Shown here one piece after another: positions 18,263-27,193 of a stretch of 64,000 nucleotides of DNA. The position numbers and the translations under genes are program-made. How positions within the stretch are numbered: position 1 is the stretch's first letter; the number at the start of each line of letters is the position of its first letter. This stretch comes from Neomesorhizobium albiziae (GTDB lineage: Bacteria > Pseudomonadota > Alphaproteobacteria > Rhizobiales > Rhizobiaceae): positions 434,001-498,000 of the forward strand of contig NZ_FOSL01000002.1 in NCBI RefSeq assembly GCF_900114255.1, written 5' to 3'. Under the pieces are notes generated by a model that made no database searches, was not told the DNA's origin, and saw only the letters and a list, made by a program, of their open reading frames with translations.

Positions 18263-19213
18263 TCACCAGACGCCGCGGCGATGGTTGCTTACCCAGCGAT
18301 ACATACCCTCGATGTTGGCAAAGCGCATCGCGTCATATCCGAACCACTTCTTCTGCTCGTCGGTGAACTTTACCTTTCGCCACAGTTGATCCCAGCTGTT
18401 GCCCGCGCGGACGAGCGCCAGTATCTGGTCGTGCAGGCTGACAAGGTAGTCGCGCAGCGCCTGTTGGTCGGCCTTGGTTGCCGGCTTGTAATGGCCGACG
18501 TCAATGTATTCGACGTCTTGCTTCTGCACCCAGTCAAGGGTCTTGACCCAGCCGTCATAGTAGAAGTCGAGGAAGTCCATATAGGGCAGCGTGCCGGATT
18601 GGCAGATGTCGGTGCACTGCAGTGCCTTGTACTTCGGAAACAGCACCACGGTCATGCTGTTCGAATGGCTGGGTGCGACGTGGTACAATTCAACTGTTTC
18701 GCCGCCGAGCGTGATGGTCATCTTGTCGTCGAACACCTTGTCGGGCACGGCTACGGGAAGCTTTTCGCCGACGATGTCTTCGACCGCGTTGCGCTGCGCC
18801 ACGACGGTTGCGCCCTCGTCCTGGAGCAGTTGCGAGCCGACGATGTGGTCGAAGTGAGCGTGAGTGTAGACGACATACTTGATGCCGACGTTGAAGCGCG
18901 ACTTGATCTCGTCGCGCAGCCATCCCGTGGTGCAGGTCATAGCCGGATCGATGACCAGTGCGCCCTCGCTGGTGATGAGCACCAGGCCACTATGCAAGGC
19001 GGGAAGTGCGGCGTTGGTATGGCGGTAGAGATTGCCGCTGACCTGGGTCAGTGTGCGCGGCATGTCGGGACAGGCTGCCGCAGTCGGATCGGGCAGAATT
19101 TCCCGGTTGGCGTATTGTTCGCGCTGCACGGCTTCTCCGGTGTCGCTTGCTGCGAACGCCATCGATCCTGTGGTGCAAAGCAGCAACCCCGCCAACAATG
19201 CTCTGGTACTCAT
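18263..19213 (-). CDS. Exported metallo-beta-lactamase-fold hydrolase
   Basis: A 316-residue protein with a signal peptide (MSTRALLAGLLLCTTGSMAFA). The MBL-fold metal motif HAHFDH is at 118-123 (His118, His120, Asp122, His123), and later metal ligands occur around CTDICQ and DVGHYKP. It resembles periplasmic MBL hydrolases of unknown substrate rather than true beta-lactamases. It lies 33 bp downstream of the Tat-exported oxidase on the same strand, so both probably act together in the periplasm under the divergent LysR regulator. Confidence 0.85.
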   Translation of the reverse strand: MSTRALLAGLLLCTTGSMAFAASDTGEAVQREQYANREILPDPTAAACPDMPRTLTQVSGNLYRHTNAALPALHSGLVLITSEGALVIDPAMTCTTGWLRDEIKSRFNVGIKYVVYTHAHFDHIVGSQLLQDEGATVVAQRNAVEDIVGEKLPVAVPDKVFDDKMTITLGGETVELYHVAPSHSNSMTVVLFPKYKALQCTDICQSGTLPYMDFLDFYYDGWVKTLDWVQKQDVEYIDVGHYKPATKADQQALRDYLVSLHDQILALVRAGNSWDQLWRKVKFTDEQKKWFGYDAMRFANIEGMYRWVSNHRRGVW

Positions 19214-19246
19214 AATTTTTTCCTTTGTTTTCCTTGTTTCAGAGTT

Positions 19247-20434
19247 TCAGACAAACTGACGCATCACGATATTGCCGCGGCCTATCGCATCCACCTTTTC
19301 AACGCCGGCAAGCAGCATGGCAGTCTTCAGTTCCGTGTTGAAAAAATCGAGCACGCTCCTGACCCCGCGCGCACCGCCGACGCCGAGCCCGTAGAGAACG
19401 GGGCGGCCGATGGCAACCGCGTCGGCACCGAGCGCCAGAGCGCGGAAAACATCGATTCCGCGGCGGACGCCGCCGTCGACGATGATCGGCACCTTACCGC
19501 CCAGCGCATCGGCAACGCCGGGCAGGACGCTGATGCTGGACGGCACGCCATCCATCTGGCGTCCGCCATGGTTCGAAACCTGCACTGCCGCGGCCCCGGC
19601 CTTTACAGCTTGTACGGCGTCCTCGGCGCGCAATATGCCCTTCACGACAACCGGAAGCCCGGAGGCTTCCTGGCAAAAGGCTATGTCATCCCAGGTAAGG
19701 TTTTCCTTCTGGTTGCGGAAGTCACCCGATCCTCCGAAGCGCGGATCGTGGTTGCCGAAAACGAATTTTGGACGTGGGACGGACGTCCCCAGGCGCCGAA
19801 CACGATCGCTGCCTCCGGGGCCGAGTGCGTCAACCGTGAGCACGATGGCCGAGTATTTGGCGGCCGCCGCACGCTGCAGCAACGAACGCGTAACGCCGAT
19901 ATCGTTGTTGAAATAGAGTTGAAACCATTTCGGACCGTTGGTGGTCTCCGCAATCTGCTCCAGTGGCTTGGTGGACGCGCCGGAACTTTGATAGAGCACC
20001 CCGGCCGCCCCGGCTCCTGCCGAAGTCGCCAGCTCGGCTTGTTCGCTCACGACGCCATGGACGCCCATCGGCGCCACCATGATCGGTGAAGGCAGCACCA
20101 TGCCCATTAATGCCGTACGCGTGTCGATCGACTCCTTCTTGATGCCCGTAAGCCGGCTCGTCATAATGGGGAAGTCTTGGAATGCCCGGCGATTTTCTCG
20201 CATTGTCCATTCATCGCCGGCCGCGCCGGAAACGAATGCATAAGCGAACGCGGTCAACTTCTTTTGAGCCTGCTCTTCCAAGAGGTCGATATTGATGATC
20301 GTCAAATCCTCACCACCCACGTTGGCTGACGCAGCAGGTTGATCGCTGTTCTTGGCGTTGGCGGCAGCTTGCGCTAGCGTTAGCGCTCCTATGCCCGCTG
20401 CCCCTTGGAAAAAGTGGCGTCTGGAGAGTCCCAT
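19247..20434 (-). CDS. Tat-exported FMN-dependent alpha-hydroxy-acid oxidase
   Basis: A 395-residue member of the lactate/glycolate oxidase family (FMN TIM barrel). The catalytic segment VSNHGGRQMDG (about 291-301) holds the His base and the Arg that binds the carboxylate; VAPMGVHG and LTVDALGPGGSD are FMN-side loops. The N-terminus MGLSRRHFFQGAAGIGALTL is a twin-arginine signal, unusual for a family that normally works inside the cell. Its substrate should be a 2-hydroxy acid. The gene is divergent from a LysR gene, with a 99-bp gap. Confidence 0.9.
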   Translation of the reverse strand: MGLSRRHFFQGAAGIGALTLAQAAANAKNSDQPAASANVGGEDLTIINIDLLEEQAQKKLTAFAYAFVSGAAGDEWTMRENRRAFQDFPIMTSRLTGIKKESIDTRTALMGMVLPSPIMVAPMGVHGVVSEQAELATSAGAGAAGVLYQSSGASTKPLEQIAETTNGPKWFQLYFNNDIGVTRSLLQRAAAAKYSAIVLTVDALGPGGSDRVRRLGTSVPRPKFVFGNHDPRFGGSGDFRNQKENLTWDDIAFCQEASGLPVVVKGILRAEDAVQAVKAGAAAVQVSNHGGRQMDGVPSSISVLPGVADALGGKVPIIVDGGVRRGIDVFRALALGADAVAIGRPVLYGLGVGGARGVRSVLDFFNTELKTAMLLAGVEKVDAIGRGNIVMRQFV

Positions 20435-20533
20435 TCCTGCAATCTCGTTCTGGTTGTGAAGGCGAGATATTGCACGGTACTTTCCTCAGAAATAGCGATA
20501 TAAATCTGATCAACTCCATCGACTTATAAGATA

Positions 20534-21436
20534 GTGCTAGACCCCCTCACTCTCGATCAGCTTCGTGTTTTTGTGGCGATTGCCGAGCAGGGCAGCTTCT
20601 CGGCCGCCGCGCGGCATCTGCGTCGCGCTCAGTCGGCGATCAGCAACGCCATCGCCAATCTGGAAGGCTCGCTCGGCGTCCCGTTGTTCGACCGAAGCGA
20701 TTGGCGACCGCAACTTACGGTGCATGGCCGAGCGCTTTTAAAGGATGCCGAGGCTGTTCTGGTCCGCACGGATCATATGAAGACCCGCGCCAAAGGGTTG
20801 GCGGGAGGTCTGGAAGCGGAATTGTCGATCGTCTTCGACATCTTTTTTCCCGTCTCCAGGCTGGTGGATCTGGCGACGCGATTCTACGAAGAGTTTCCGG
20901 AAGTGGATCTTCGAATACATACCGAGGTCCTTGGCGGCGTGCCCGAAATGGTGCTTGAGCATGGGTACAGCCTCGGTGTGCAGGGGTCGTTTCCTGATAT
21001 CACGCCAGGCCTGGTCAGCCATGAGATGTTGGAAATAGCGCTGGAGCCGGTTGCCGCACCGCAGAATCCGCTTGCGCAGATGCGGTCGATATCACCGGAT
21101 GTCCTGCGCGAGCATCCGCAGATCATCCTGACCGACCGCAGCGGCCGCACAAAAGGCCGCACTTACTCTGTATATTCCGAACAGCGTATCCTGACAGGAG
21201 ATCTCGGATCGAAACACGCCATGCTGCGAGCTGGACTGGGTTGGGGGTTCATGCCGTACAGCGTCGTTGAGGAAGATTTGGCGAGCCGGCGTCTGATTGC
21301 GCTGGACCTTGCGGAACGGCCGGCGCGCACCCTTCGCCTGCCGCTCTACCTGGTCTATCGTAGCGGCCACGCGCTCGGCCCGGCGGGCAAATGGGTCATG
21401 AGGGAACTCCTGCGAACCGATTCCGGAAGCGCTTAG
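20534..21436 (+). CDS. LysR-family transcriptional regulator
   Basis: A 300-residue LysR regulator from a GTG start. The N-terminal winged helix-turn-helix is LDQLRVFVAIAEQGSFSAAARHLRRAQSAISNAI (about 7-40), followed by an effector-binding domain (about 90-295). LysR genes commonly control the divergent neighbour, here the hydroxy-acid oxidase and MBL hydrolase. The shared 99-bp gap (20435-20533) is A/T-rich, with GATAT near 20467 and 20500, but no clear T-N11-A box. Confidence 0.9.
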   Translation: MLDPLTLDQLRVFVAIAEQGSFSAAARHLRRAQSAISNAIANLEGSLGVPLFDRSDWRPQLTVHGRALLKDAEAVLVRTDHMKTRAKGLAGGLEAELSIVFDIFFPVSRLVDLATRFYEEFPEVDLRIHTEVLGGVPEMVLEHGYSLGVQGSFPDITPGLVSHEMLEIALEPVAAPQNPLAQMRSISPDVLREHPQIILTDRSGRTKGRTYSVYSEQRILTGDLGSKHAMLRAGLGWGFMPYSVVEEDLASRRLIALDLAERPARTLRLPLYLVYRSGHALGPAGKWVMRELLRTDSGSA

Positions 21437-21530
21437 TGGAGCGTTTCGAAGGATCACGCTTGGCGAACGACATTAAGGTTGCCACGCCGCCGCGGCGTCT
21501 CTCCACCCGCTACGGCGCGATGCCTGCGCG

Positions 21531-22271
21531 TCAGGCGGCCGCCTGGAACGGCTCGAGCACCGCGCGGTTGCGGCCACGCCGCTTGGCTTCGTAGAGGCGC
21601 CGGTCCGCCACCCGCATCAGGTCCGAAACGCTCGCTCCAGGCGTGCAGTCGATGCCGCCGATGCTGACGGTCAGCGGCACGGTGCGCTCGTCCGGGCGGA
21701 AACGGATCTGTTCCACCTCCCGGCGAATGCGCTCGGCGACCTGCAGCGCCTCCTCGTCAGTCGCACCGGACAGGAGCGCTGCGAATTCCTCGCCGCCGAT
21801 GCGTCCGAGCGTATCGCCGGCGCGCACCCCGCGGCGGATCGCGGCTGAAATCTCCAGCAGTGCGCTATCGCCGGTCAGGTGGCCATGACTGTCGTTGATC
21901 ATCTTGAAATGATCGGCATCGATGATCAGGAGAGCGCCGCGCTTTTCCTGCGGGCGCGTGCTTTCCAGTACGTCAAAAAAGCTTTCGCGGTTGAGCATGC
22001 CCGTCATGTCGTCGCGGCGTGCTTTTTCGGCCAGCCGGCGGTGCGTGACGGCAAGCTCGGCGTGGGTGGCTTTCAATTCGGCCAGCGCCTTGGCCAGCTT
22101 TTCCTTCTGCCAGAAGGTATAGGCACTGCACGGCAAGGACACGGCAAGGATCAGCCAGGCGTTGCCGTCGAGCACGCCGCCGAACGCCGGCACGACGGTC
22201 GCGGCGATCGTCAGGTAGGCGACGATGGAAACCAGGGCGACGAAAGCGGATTTCAGAATTATGCGAATCAT
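21531..22271 (-). CDS. Membrane diguanylate cyclase (GGDEF)
   Basis: A 246-residue protein that makes cyclic di-GMP. Two N-terminal membrane segments (about 5-50) are followed by a short coiled-coil (KLAKALAELKATHAELAVTHRRLAEKA) and a GGDEF domain with an active-site GGEEF. An RAGD inhibitory site lies five residues before GGEEF, so product feedback is expected. No EAL domain or extra sensor domain is present. I chose ATG 22271 because GGGAG lies upstream; an ATG at 22394 would add 41 residues without family character. Confidence 0.92.
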   Translation of the reverse strand: MIRIILKSAFVALVSIVAYLTIAATVVPAFGGVLDGNAWLILAVSLPCSAYTFWQKEKLAKALAELKATHAELAVTHRRLAEKARRDDMTGMLNRESFFDVLESTRPQEKRGALLIIDADHFKMINDSHGHLTGDSALLEISAAIRRGVRAGDTLGRIGGEEFAALLSGATDEEALQVAERIRREVEQIRFRPDERTVPLTVSIGGIDCTPGASVSDLMRVADRRLYEAKRRGRNRAVLEPFQAAA

Positions 22272-22422
22272 TATGCTGCTCCCATGCCCCGCGCGGAACA
22301 TGGTGGAGACCACTGAACGTCTTCTTTCCGCGTCTGCTAAAATTTGAACTGTCCCGCGAATTTTATCAGCGCGAGACGGCATCATGTGGTTCACATGCCA
22401 TCATTCCATGCGATAAGAGCGC

Positions 22423-23133
22423 ATGACCACGAACGTCGATCCCGCCCGCTTCTCCCACGTCACCGACTGGGTGTTCGATCTCGACAACACGCTCTATCCG
22501 CACCACTCGAACCTGTTCTCGCAGATCGACGTGAAGATGACGGCCTATGTGTCGGAGCTGCTGCAGTTGCCGCGCGAGGAGGCGCGCAAGCTGCAGAAGG
22601 AGCTCTATCTCGAATATGGCACGACGCTGAACGGGCTGATGGAGCGCCACAATATCGACCCCGACGATTTTCTCGAGAAGGTCCATGACATCGATTATTC
22701 GTGGCTGGTGCCCGATCCGGTCCTCGGGGTGGCGATCCGCCAGTTGCCCGGCCGCAAATTCATCTTCACAAATGGCGACCGGGGACACGCCGAGCGCACC
22801 GCCCGGCAGCTCGGCATCCTCGATCATTTCGACGACATCTTCGACATCGTGGCGGCTGGCCTGACGCCGAAACCGGCACGCCAGACCTACGAGAAATTCG
22901 CCGCGCTGCACGCCATCACCGGGCCGAACACCGTGATGTTCGAAGACCTGGCGCGCAACCTCAGCGTACCGAAAGCGCTTGGCATGACGACCGTGCTCAT
23001 CGTGCCGCGCAACTTCGAGCCGACCTTCTCGGAAATCTGGGAACGCGACCCGAAATTCGAGGACGATGTCGATTTCGTCACCGACGACCTCGCCTCATTC
23101 CTGACCGCCATCCGGCAAAGCCAGACTGCCTAA
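22423..23133 (+). CDS. HAD-family pyrimidine 5'-nucleotidase
   Basis: A 236-residue HAD-superfamily hydrolase. Motif I is FDLDNTLYP (18-26; nucleophile Asp19, acid Asp21), motif II is FTNGD, and motif III/IV includes KPARQTYEKF and FEDLARNL. The sequence fits the SSM1/SDT1-type pyrimidine 5'-nucleotidase group, which hydrolyses UMP/CMP or related phosphates. It stands alone and is convergent with the copper-protein gene. Confidence 0.88.
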   Translation: MTTNVDPARFSHVTDWVFDLDNTLYPHHSNLFSQIDVKMTAYVSELLQLPREEARKLQKELYLEYGTTLNGLMERHNIDPDDFLEKVHDIDYSWLVPDPVLGVAIRQLPGRKFIFTNGDRGHAERTARQLGILDHFDDIFDIVAAGLTPKPARQTYEKFAALHAITGPNTVMFEDLARNLSVPKALGMTTVLIVPRNFEPTFSEIWERDPKFEDDVDFVTDDLASFLTAIRQSQTA

Positions 23134-23148
23134 GGGTGCCTGTGCGGA

Positions 23149-23175
23149 GCCGGCGGCGACGAACGCGCCGCCGGC
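23149..23175. terminator. Hairpin between convergent genes
   Basis: GCCGGCGGCG (23149-23158) and CGCCGCCGGC (23166-23175) form a 10-bp perfect stem in the 51-bp gap between the convergent HAD and YcnI-PCuAC genes. No U tract follows, so it may be a mRNA 3'-end barrier rather than a classical terminator. Confidence 0.4.
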
Positions 23176-23184
23176 CCGCATGGT

Positions 23185-24159
23185 TTAGTGCTGCGAGTGC
23201 TCGTCGGCTCCCGCCTTGGCCTGTACCGGCAATGTTACGTCGACCTTGCCGGCCTTCTCGAATTCAAGCGTGACCGGAACCGTGCCGCCTGCCTTGAACG
23301 GCTCCTTGACCTGCATGAACATCACATGCAGGCCGCCGGGCTTCAGCTCCACGGTGGCACCTGCCGGAATCTCCACACCGCCCTCGACCGGCCGCATCAC
23401 CATCACGTCATTGACGACTTCCATCGTGTGGACTTCGACCTTGCCGGCGCTTGGCGACGACACCGCAACGAGCTTGTCGGCTGACTTGCCCTTGTTGGTG
23501 ACGGTCAGGTAGCCGCCACCAGCCGGCTGGCCGGGAAGCATGGCGCGCGCCCAACCACCAGCGATGGTGAGGTCGCCCGCCGTCACGGCGTCCGCCGGCG
23601 TCGACATCGTCATGTTATGACCGGCGTGCTCATCGCCGCCGCCGGCCGCCACAACAGTCAGCGACGGTGCCGGATGTTCGAGCGAATGCGCGTTCTGCCC
23701 TTCCGCCGGTTCCTCGTTCCAGGCCACCTCGGCGCCTTCGCATTGCTGCAGCGCCTTGAAATAAAGGGTCTGGCCCGCCTCGACACCAGCCAGCGTGCCG
23801 GAAAGCACGAATTCGTCATAGAATTCGTCCGCCAGGAAGCCACCGCTCCAGGTGACGGAGGTGACGCCCGAGGTCACTTCCTTGCCGTACAGGTCGTATT
23901 TCTTGGCGTAGTCGCCCTTCTTGGTTTCCAGCGTCCAGCCGGCCTTCGGCATCGGCTTCACGCCGATATAGCCTTCCGGAATGTCGATGCGCACAAGGTT
24001 GGTGGCCTTGCCGTCGCAGCCGTGCGGGACCTTCAACACGGCCTTGTAGGAGCCTGGCGCCGCCTCATCCTTTTCGAGGGAAGCGTGGGCGTGGGCGGTA
24101 ACGATGGAAGCAGCCGTCAGCAGCAATGCCGCGGCAAACTGGATTTCAAGTCGGCGCAT
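23185..24159 (-). CDS. YcnI-PCuAC fusion, periplasmic copper-binding protein
   Basis: A 324-residue exported protein with two copper domains. After signal cleavage at AHA, the mature protein would start with His25 of HASLEKDEAAPGSY, as in YcnI (DUF1775) proteins, where the N-terminal His binds copper. The C-terminal half (about 190-315) is a PCuAC domain with His244, Met255, His278 and Met280 in the H-x10-M-x22-H-x-M pattern. PCuAC proteins deliver copper to cytochrome oxidase. A DUF2946 gene lies 60 bp upstream on the same strand. Confidence 0.9.
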   Translation of the reverse strand: MRRLEIQFAAALLLTAASIVTAHAHASLEKDEAAPGSYKAVLKVPHGCDGKATNLVRIDIPEGYIGVKPMPKAGWTLETKKGDYAKKYDLYGKEVTSGVTSVTWSGGFLADEFYDEFVLSGTLAGVEAGQTLYFKALQQCEGAEVAWNEEPAEGQNAHSLEHPAPSLTVVAAGGGDEHAGHNMTMSTPADAVTAGDLTIAGGWARAMLPGQPAGGGYLTVTNKGKSADKLVAVSSPSAGKVEVHTMEVVNDVMVMRPVEGGVEIPAGATVELKPGGLHVMFMQVKEPFKAGGTVPVTLEFEKAGKVDVTLPVQAKAGADEHSQH

Positions 24160-24219
24160 TTTTCTCTCCGCGTCCGAAACAGAATTCTGGCTTCGCGCAA
24201 TGGCGCGCGCCGGTTCGGT

Positions 24220-24633
24220 TCAGGCAGCGGTGGATGGCGGGGCGCGAATGGCGGGCGGCGGCTCGTTCAGCCGGCCGGAGGGAATGTCTTCATGGAAGGA
24301 AACGACGGCATGACGAAAGGCCACGGGTGCCGGAAACGCCATGTAGGCCACGGCCGGCAGCCTTTGCTTGGCGGCGATGCCGCCGCAGGCGCCGATGCAT
24401 TGCGGGCAATCGTCGGCCGCTCCGGCAGGGGGCAGTTTCTTGCCGTCCGGCGAGCCCATCTGCATGCCGAAGGTGGTGCAGATCACCCAGGCGTTGGCGG
24501 TGTTTGCGGCGCGCGCCTCGGCCCATGGCTGAAAGATATGACTGAGCAGCACCAGCGTGCCGGCGATCGCAAACAGCACGCGGTCGCGGCGCAGCGCCGC
24601 AAACCATCCCCAGGCTGTTTGCCGATTTTTCAT
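24220..24633 (-). CDS. DUF2946 protein, probably copper-related
   Basis: A 137-residue protein with one N-terminal membrane/signal segment (VLFAIAGTLVLLSHIF, about 19-34). It carries the DUF2946 features WVICTTFGMQMG and a DDCPQCIGACGG cysteine cluster (about 74-85). Such proteins often sit beside PCuAC, YcnI or TonB-type copper genes, as here. It precedes the YcnI-PCuAC gene by 60 bp and is probably co-transcribed. The Cys and Met residues suggest metal binding, which is inference. Confidence 0.82.
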   Translation of the reverse strand: MKNRQTAWGWFAALRRDRVLFAIAGTLVLLSHIFQPWAEARAANTANAWVICTTFGMQMGSPDGKKLPPAGAADDCPQCIGACGGIAAKQRLPAVAYMAFPAPVAFRHAVVSFHEDIPSGRLNEPPPAIRAPPSTAA

Positions 24634-24709
24634 GCGCGAGCGTTAGCCCAAACGGCCAGGCTTTTCCAGCGCGCGCAGGTGCGGCATCCGCGCCCGCATC
24701 GATGCCGGC

Positions 24710-25549
24710 TCAGAGCTCGTAGAAGCGGCTGATGATGCCCCAGGCCTCGTCCGCCGTCTCGGCATATTCGATGATGTCCTGGTCGCCCGGCGATATGGTG
24801 CCCTGGTCGGCAAGGAAATCGAGGTCGATCGCACGCTCCCAGAACGTCTTGCCGAACAGGATGATCGGGACCCGCTCCATGCGGCCGGTCTGGATCAGCG
24901 TCAGCGTCTCGAAGAACTCGTCCATGGTGCCGAAGCCGCCGGGGAACACCGCCACCGCCTTGGCGCGCATGACGAAATGCATCTTGCGGATGGCGAAATA
25001 GTGGAAGTTGAAGCACAGGTCCGGCGTCACATAGGGGTTCGGCGCCTGTTCGTGCGGCAGCACGATGTTGAGGCCGATCGACGGCGCGCCGACATCGCTC
25101 GCACCGCGGTTGCCCGCCTCCATGACGCCCGGCCCGCCGCCGGTCACCACCACATATTCGCGGTAGTAAGACGCCGCCGACTGCTGCGAGCAGAGCCGGG
25201 CAAACTGCCGCGCCTCCTCGTAATATTTGCTGTTTTCCTCAAGGTTCTTCTTCTGCCGCTCGTCCTTCGCGGCCCAGGCTTCGCCGCCGGGTTCCGGAAT
25301 GCGGGCGCCGCCGAACATAACCACCGTCGAGCGGATGCCGCGTTCAGCCAGGATCATCTCGGGCTTCAAGAGTTCGAGCTGCAGCCGCACGGCGCGCAAT
25401 TCGCGCCGGGTCATGAACTCTTCGTCGGTCCAGGCCAGCCGGTAGGTCGGCGCCCGCGTCTGCGGCGTATCCGGAGCCTTCCTTGCCCGTTCCAGATCCT
25501 CGTCCGAATGTGGCAGCGGGGACCACCCCGCCTTCTCCATGGGATTCAT
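24710..25549 (-). CDS. LOG-family Rossmann protein
   Basis: A protein of about 279 residues with a Rossmann fold of the LOG/TIGR00730 type. VVTGGGPGVMEAGNRGA and VAVFPGGFGTMDEFFE (PGGxGTxxE motif) form the nucleotide site. Family members release cytokinin bases or hydrolyse nucleotide 5'-monophosphates. This is a longer variant with an extra N-terminal helical part. The start is uncertain: ATG 25549 (MNPMEKAG) is the best fit; 25540 and 25597 are alternatives. It is divergent from dapD. Confidence 0.87.
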   Translation of the reverse strand: MNPMEKAGWSPLPHSDEDLERARKAPDTPQTRAPTYRLAWTDEEFMTRRELRAVRLQLELLKPEMILAERGIRSTVVMFGGARIPEPGGEAWAAKDERQKKNLEENSKYYEEARQFARLCSQQSAASYYREYVVVTGGGPGVMEAGNRGASDVGAPSIGLNIVLPHEQAPNPYVTPDLCFNFHYFAIRKMHFVMRAKAVAVFPGGFGTMDEFFETLTLIQTGRMERVPIILFGKTFWERAIDLDFLADQGTISPGDQDIIEYAETADEAWGIISRFYEL

Positions 25550-25698
25550 CTGCAGTCCCGTCCGATCCTTGCTCTCATGCGCCGTCCCGCGACGCATGGC
25601 GCGATTGACCCCTACCAAGCCTTGACATAGGGTCCGCGCGATTTTCCAGCAGCCTAAGGCCTCGCGCCTTAACAGCACGTGTAACGGAGCCCTTTGCC

Positions 25699-26553
25699 AT
25701 GCCCAAGACCGATCTGGCCAGCCTTGAAAAGACGGTAGACAAGGCATTCGAGGAACGCGAGGGCATTTCTCCCGCCACGCGCGGCGAGGTTCGCGAGGCG
25801 ATCGAGACCGCGCTCCACCTGCTCGACCGCGGCCAGGCGCGCGTGGCCGAACGCCAGGCCGACGGCAAGTGGCATGTGAACCAGTGGCTCAAGAAGGCCG
25901 TGCTGCTTTCCTTCCGTCTCAACCAGATGGAGATAATCAAGGGCGGCCCAGGCGACGCTGTCTGGTGGGACAAGGTAGCGTCGAAGTTCGATGGCTGGAG
26001 CGCCAACGAATTCGAAAAGGCCGGTTTTCGCGCCGTGCCGTCGTCGGTGGTGCGTCGTTCCGCCTTCATCGCGCCGGGCGCGGTGCTGATGCCGTCCTTC
26101 GTCAACGTCGGCGCCTATGTCGATTCAGGCACCATGGTCGACACATGGGCTTCCGTCGGTTCCTGCGCCCAGATCGGCAAGAACGTGCATCTGTCCGGCG
26201 GCGTCGGCATCGGCGGCGTACTGGAGCCAATGCAGGCCGGCCCGACCATCATCGAGGACAATTGTTTCATCGGCGCGCGCTCGGAAGTCGTCGAAGGGTG
26301 CATCGTACGCGAGGGCTCTGTGCTGGGCATGGGCGTCTTCATCGGCCAGTCGACCAAGATCGTCGACCGCGCCACCGGCGAGGTGTTTTACGGCGAGGTG
26401 CCGCCGCATTCCGTCGTTGTGGCCGGCTCCATGCCCGGCAAGCCGCTGCCCAACGGCGAAGCAGGACCGAGCCTCTACTGCGCCGTCATCGTGAAGCGCG
26501 TCGACGAAAAGACACGTTCCAAGACTTCAATCAATGAACTCCTGCGCGATTGA
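25699..26553 (+). CDS. dapD: Tetrahydrodipicolinate N-succinyltransferase
   Basis: A 284-residue hexapeptide-repeat enzyme that succinylates tetrahydrodipicolinate in lysine/diaminopimelate synthesis. The left-handed beta-helix runs from [39 protein letters not shown] through [14 protein letters not shown] (about 113-220). The N-terminal helical domain and C-terminal SMPGKPLP loop are standard. Length matches the family. No dapE follows directly; a DUF805 gene lies 84 bp downstream. Confidence 0.97.
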   Translation: MPKTDLASLEKTVDKAFEEREGISPATRGEVREAIETALHLLDRGQARVAERQADGKWHVNQWLKKAVLLSFRLNQMEIIKGGPGDAVWWDKVASKFDGWSANEFEKAGFRAVPSSVVRRSAFIAPGAVLMPSFVNVGAYVDSGTMVDTWASVGSCAQIGKNVHLSGGVGIGGVLEPMQAGPTIIEDNCFIGARSEVVEGCIVREGSVLGMGVFIGQSTKIVDRATGEVFYGEVPPHSVVVAGSMPGKPLPNGEAGPSLYCAVIVKRVDEKTRSKTSINELLRD

Positions 26554-26637
26554 TGTTCGCCCGCGCAATCGACATCTATCTGATGGCTGACCTCGGCCCG
26601 AATTGCCCCGGCTGACCATCAACGACTGGACCCAACT

Positions 26638-27060
26638 TTGCCCGACAGACCGGACTATCTCTGGCTTTTCTTCAAAACCTCCGGCCGCCTCAGCCGGGCG
26701 GCCTACCTTCTCTCGTTCATGTTCATGGTGGTGGTGGTTTCGTTTCCGCTCTACCAGTATATGCGGGTGATGCCGCTGGACATGACCGAGATGGCGGAGA
26801 TGGCCGAGGCGCCGCTCAGCGGCGCCGCGCAGATGTGGTCGACAGTGTTCCTGGTGACGATGCTGGTGTTCTTGTGGGCCCACATCGCAACCAGCATCAA
26901 GCGTGTGCATGACGTTGGCAAGCCGGGGATCCTGGTGGTCTTGCTGTTCATTCCGGTCGTCTCGATCGTGGCATTCCTCTTTTTGTGCATCTTCCGCGGC
27001 GACCCTGGCCCCAACCCGTATGGCGTCAGGACCAACGCTCCGGCGAATGCGCGAGACTGA
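26638..27060 (+). CDS. DUF805 membrane protein
   Basis: A 140-residue protein with three to four hydrophobic helices. The DUF805 pattern is present: GRLSRAAYLLSF near 16-27, the KRVHDVGKPG motif near 89-98, and a final RGDPGPNPYG. Function is unknown. The only clear start is a TTG at 26638 without an obvious Shine-Dalgarno; an in-frame TGA at 26581 blocks longer starts. It follows dapD by 84 bp. Confidence 0.8.
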   Translation: MPDRPDYLWLFFKTSGRLSRAAYLLSFMFMVVVVSFPLYQYMRVMPLDMTEMAEMAEAPLSGAAQMWSTVFLVTMLVFLWAHIATSIKRVHDVGKPGILVVLLFIPVVSIVAFLFLCIFRGDPGPNPYGVRTNAPANARD

Positions 27061-27130
27061 CCCACGCACTTGCAGCGCGTCAGTTTTTTTGAAGGCGAGC
27101 GAAAGCGCGGCTCCACGGCATCAACAAAAA

Positions 27131-27156
27131 GGCCGCCGGGTTTTCACCTGGCGGCC
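27131..27156. terminator. Bidirectional terminator
   Basis: GGCCGCC (27131-27137) and GGCGGCC (27150-27156) form a stem preceded by AAAAA and followed by TTTC. It lies between the convergent DUF805 and BMP-protein genes and can serve both strands. Confidence 0.75.
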
Positions 27157-27193
27157 TTTCGTCAAATCTGCCTTGCCGGCCGGCGCGAGCCGA

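Noticed and set aside
18263-19213. The MBL-fold protein as the missing PhnP
   Set aside because: It has a signal peptide and sits in an unrelated cluster; PhnP works in the cytoplasm.
18257-20089. A 610-codon plus-strand frame
   Set aside because: It mirrors the MBL hydrolase and hydroxy-acid oxidase genes, both of which have clear motifs on the minus strand.
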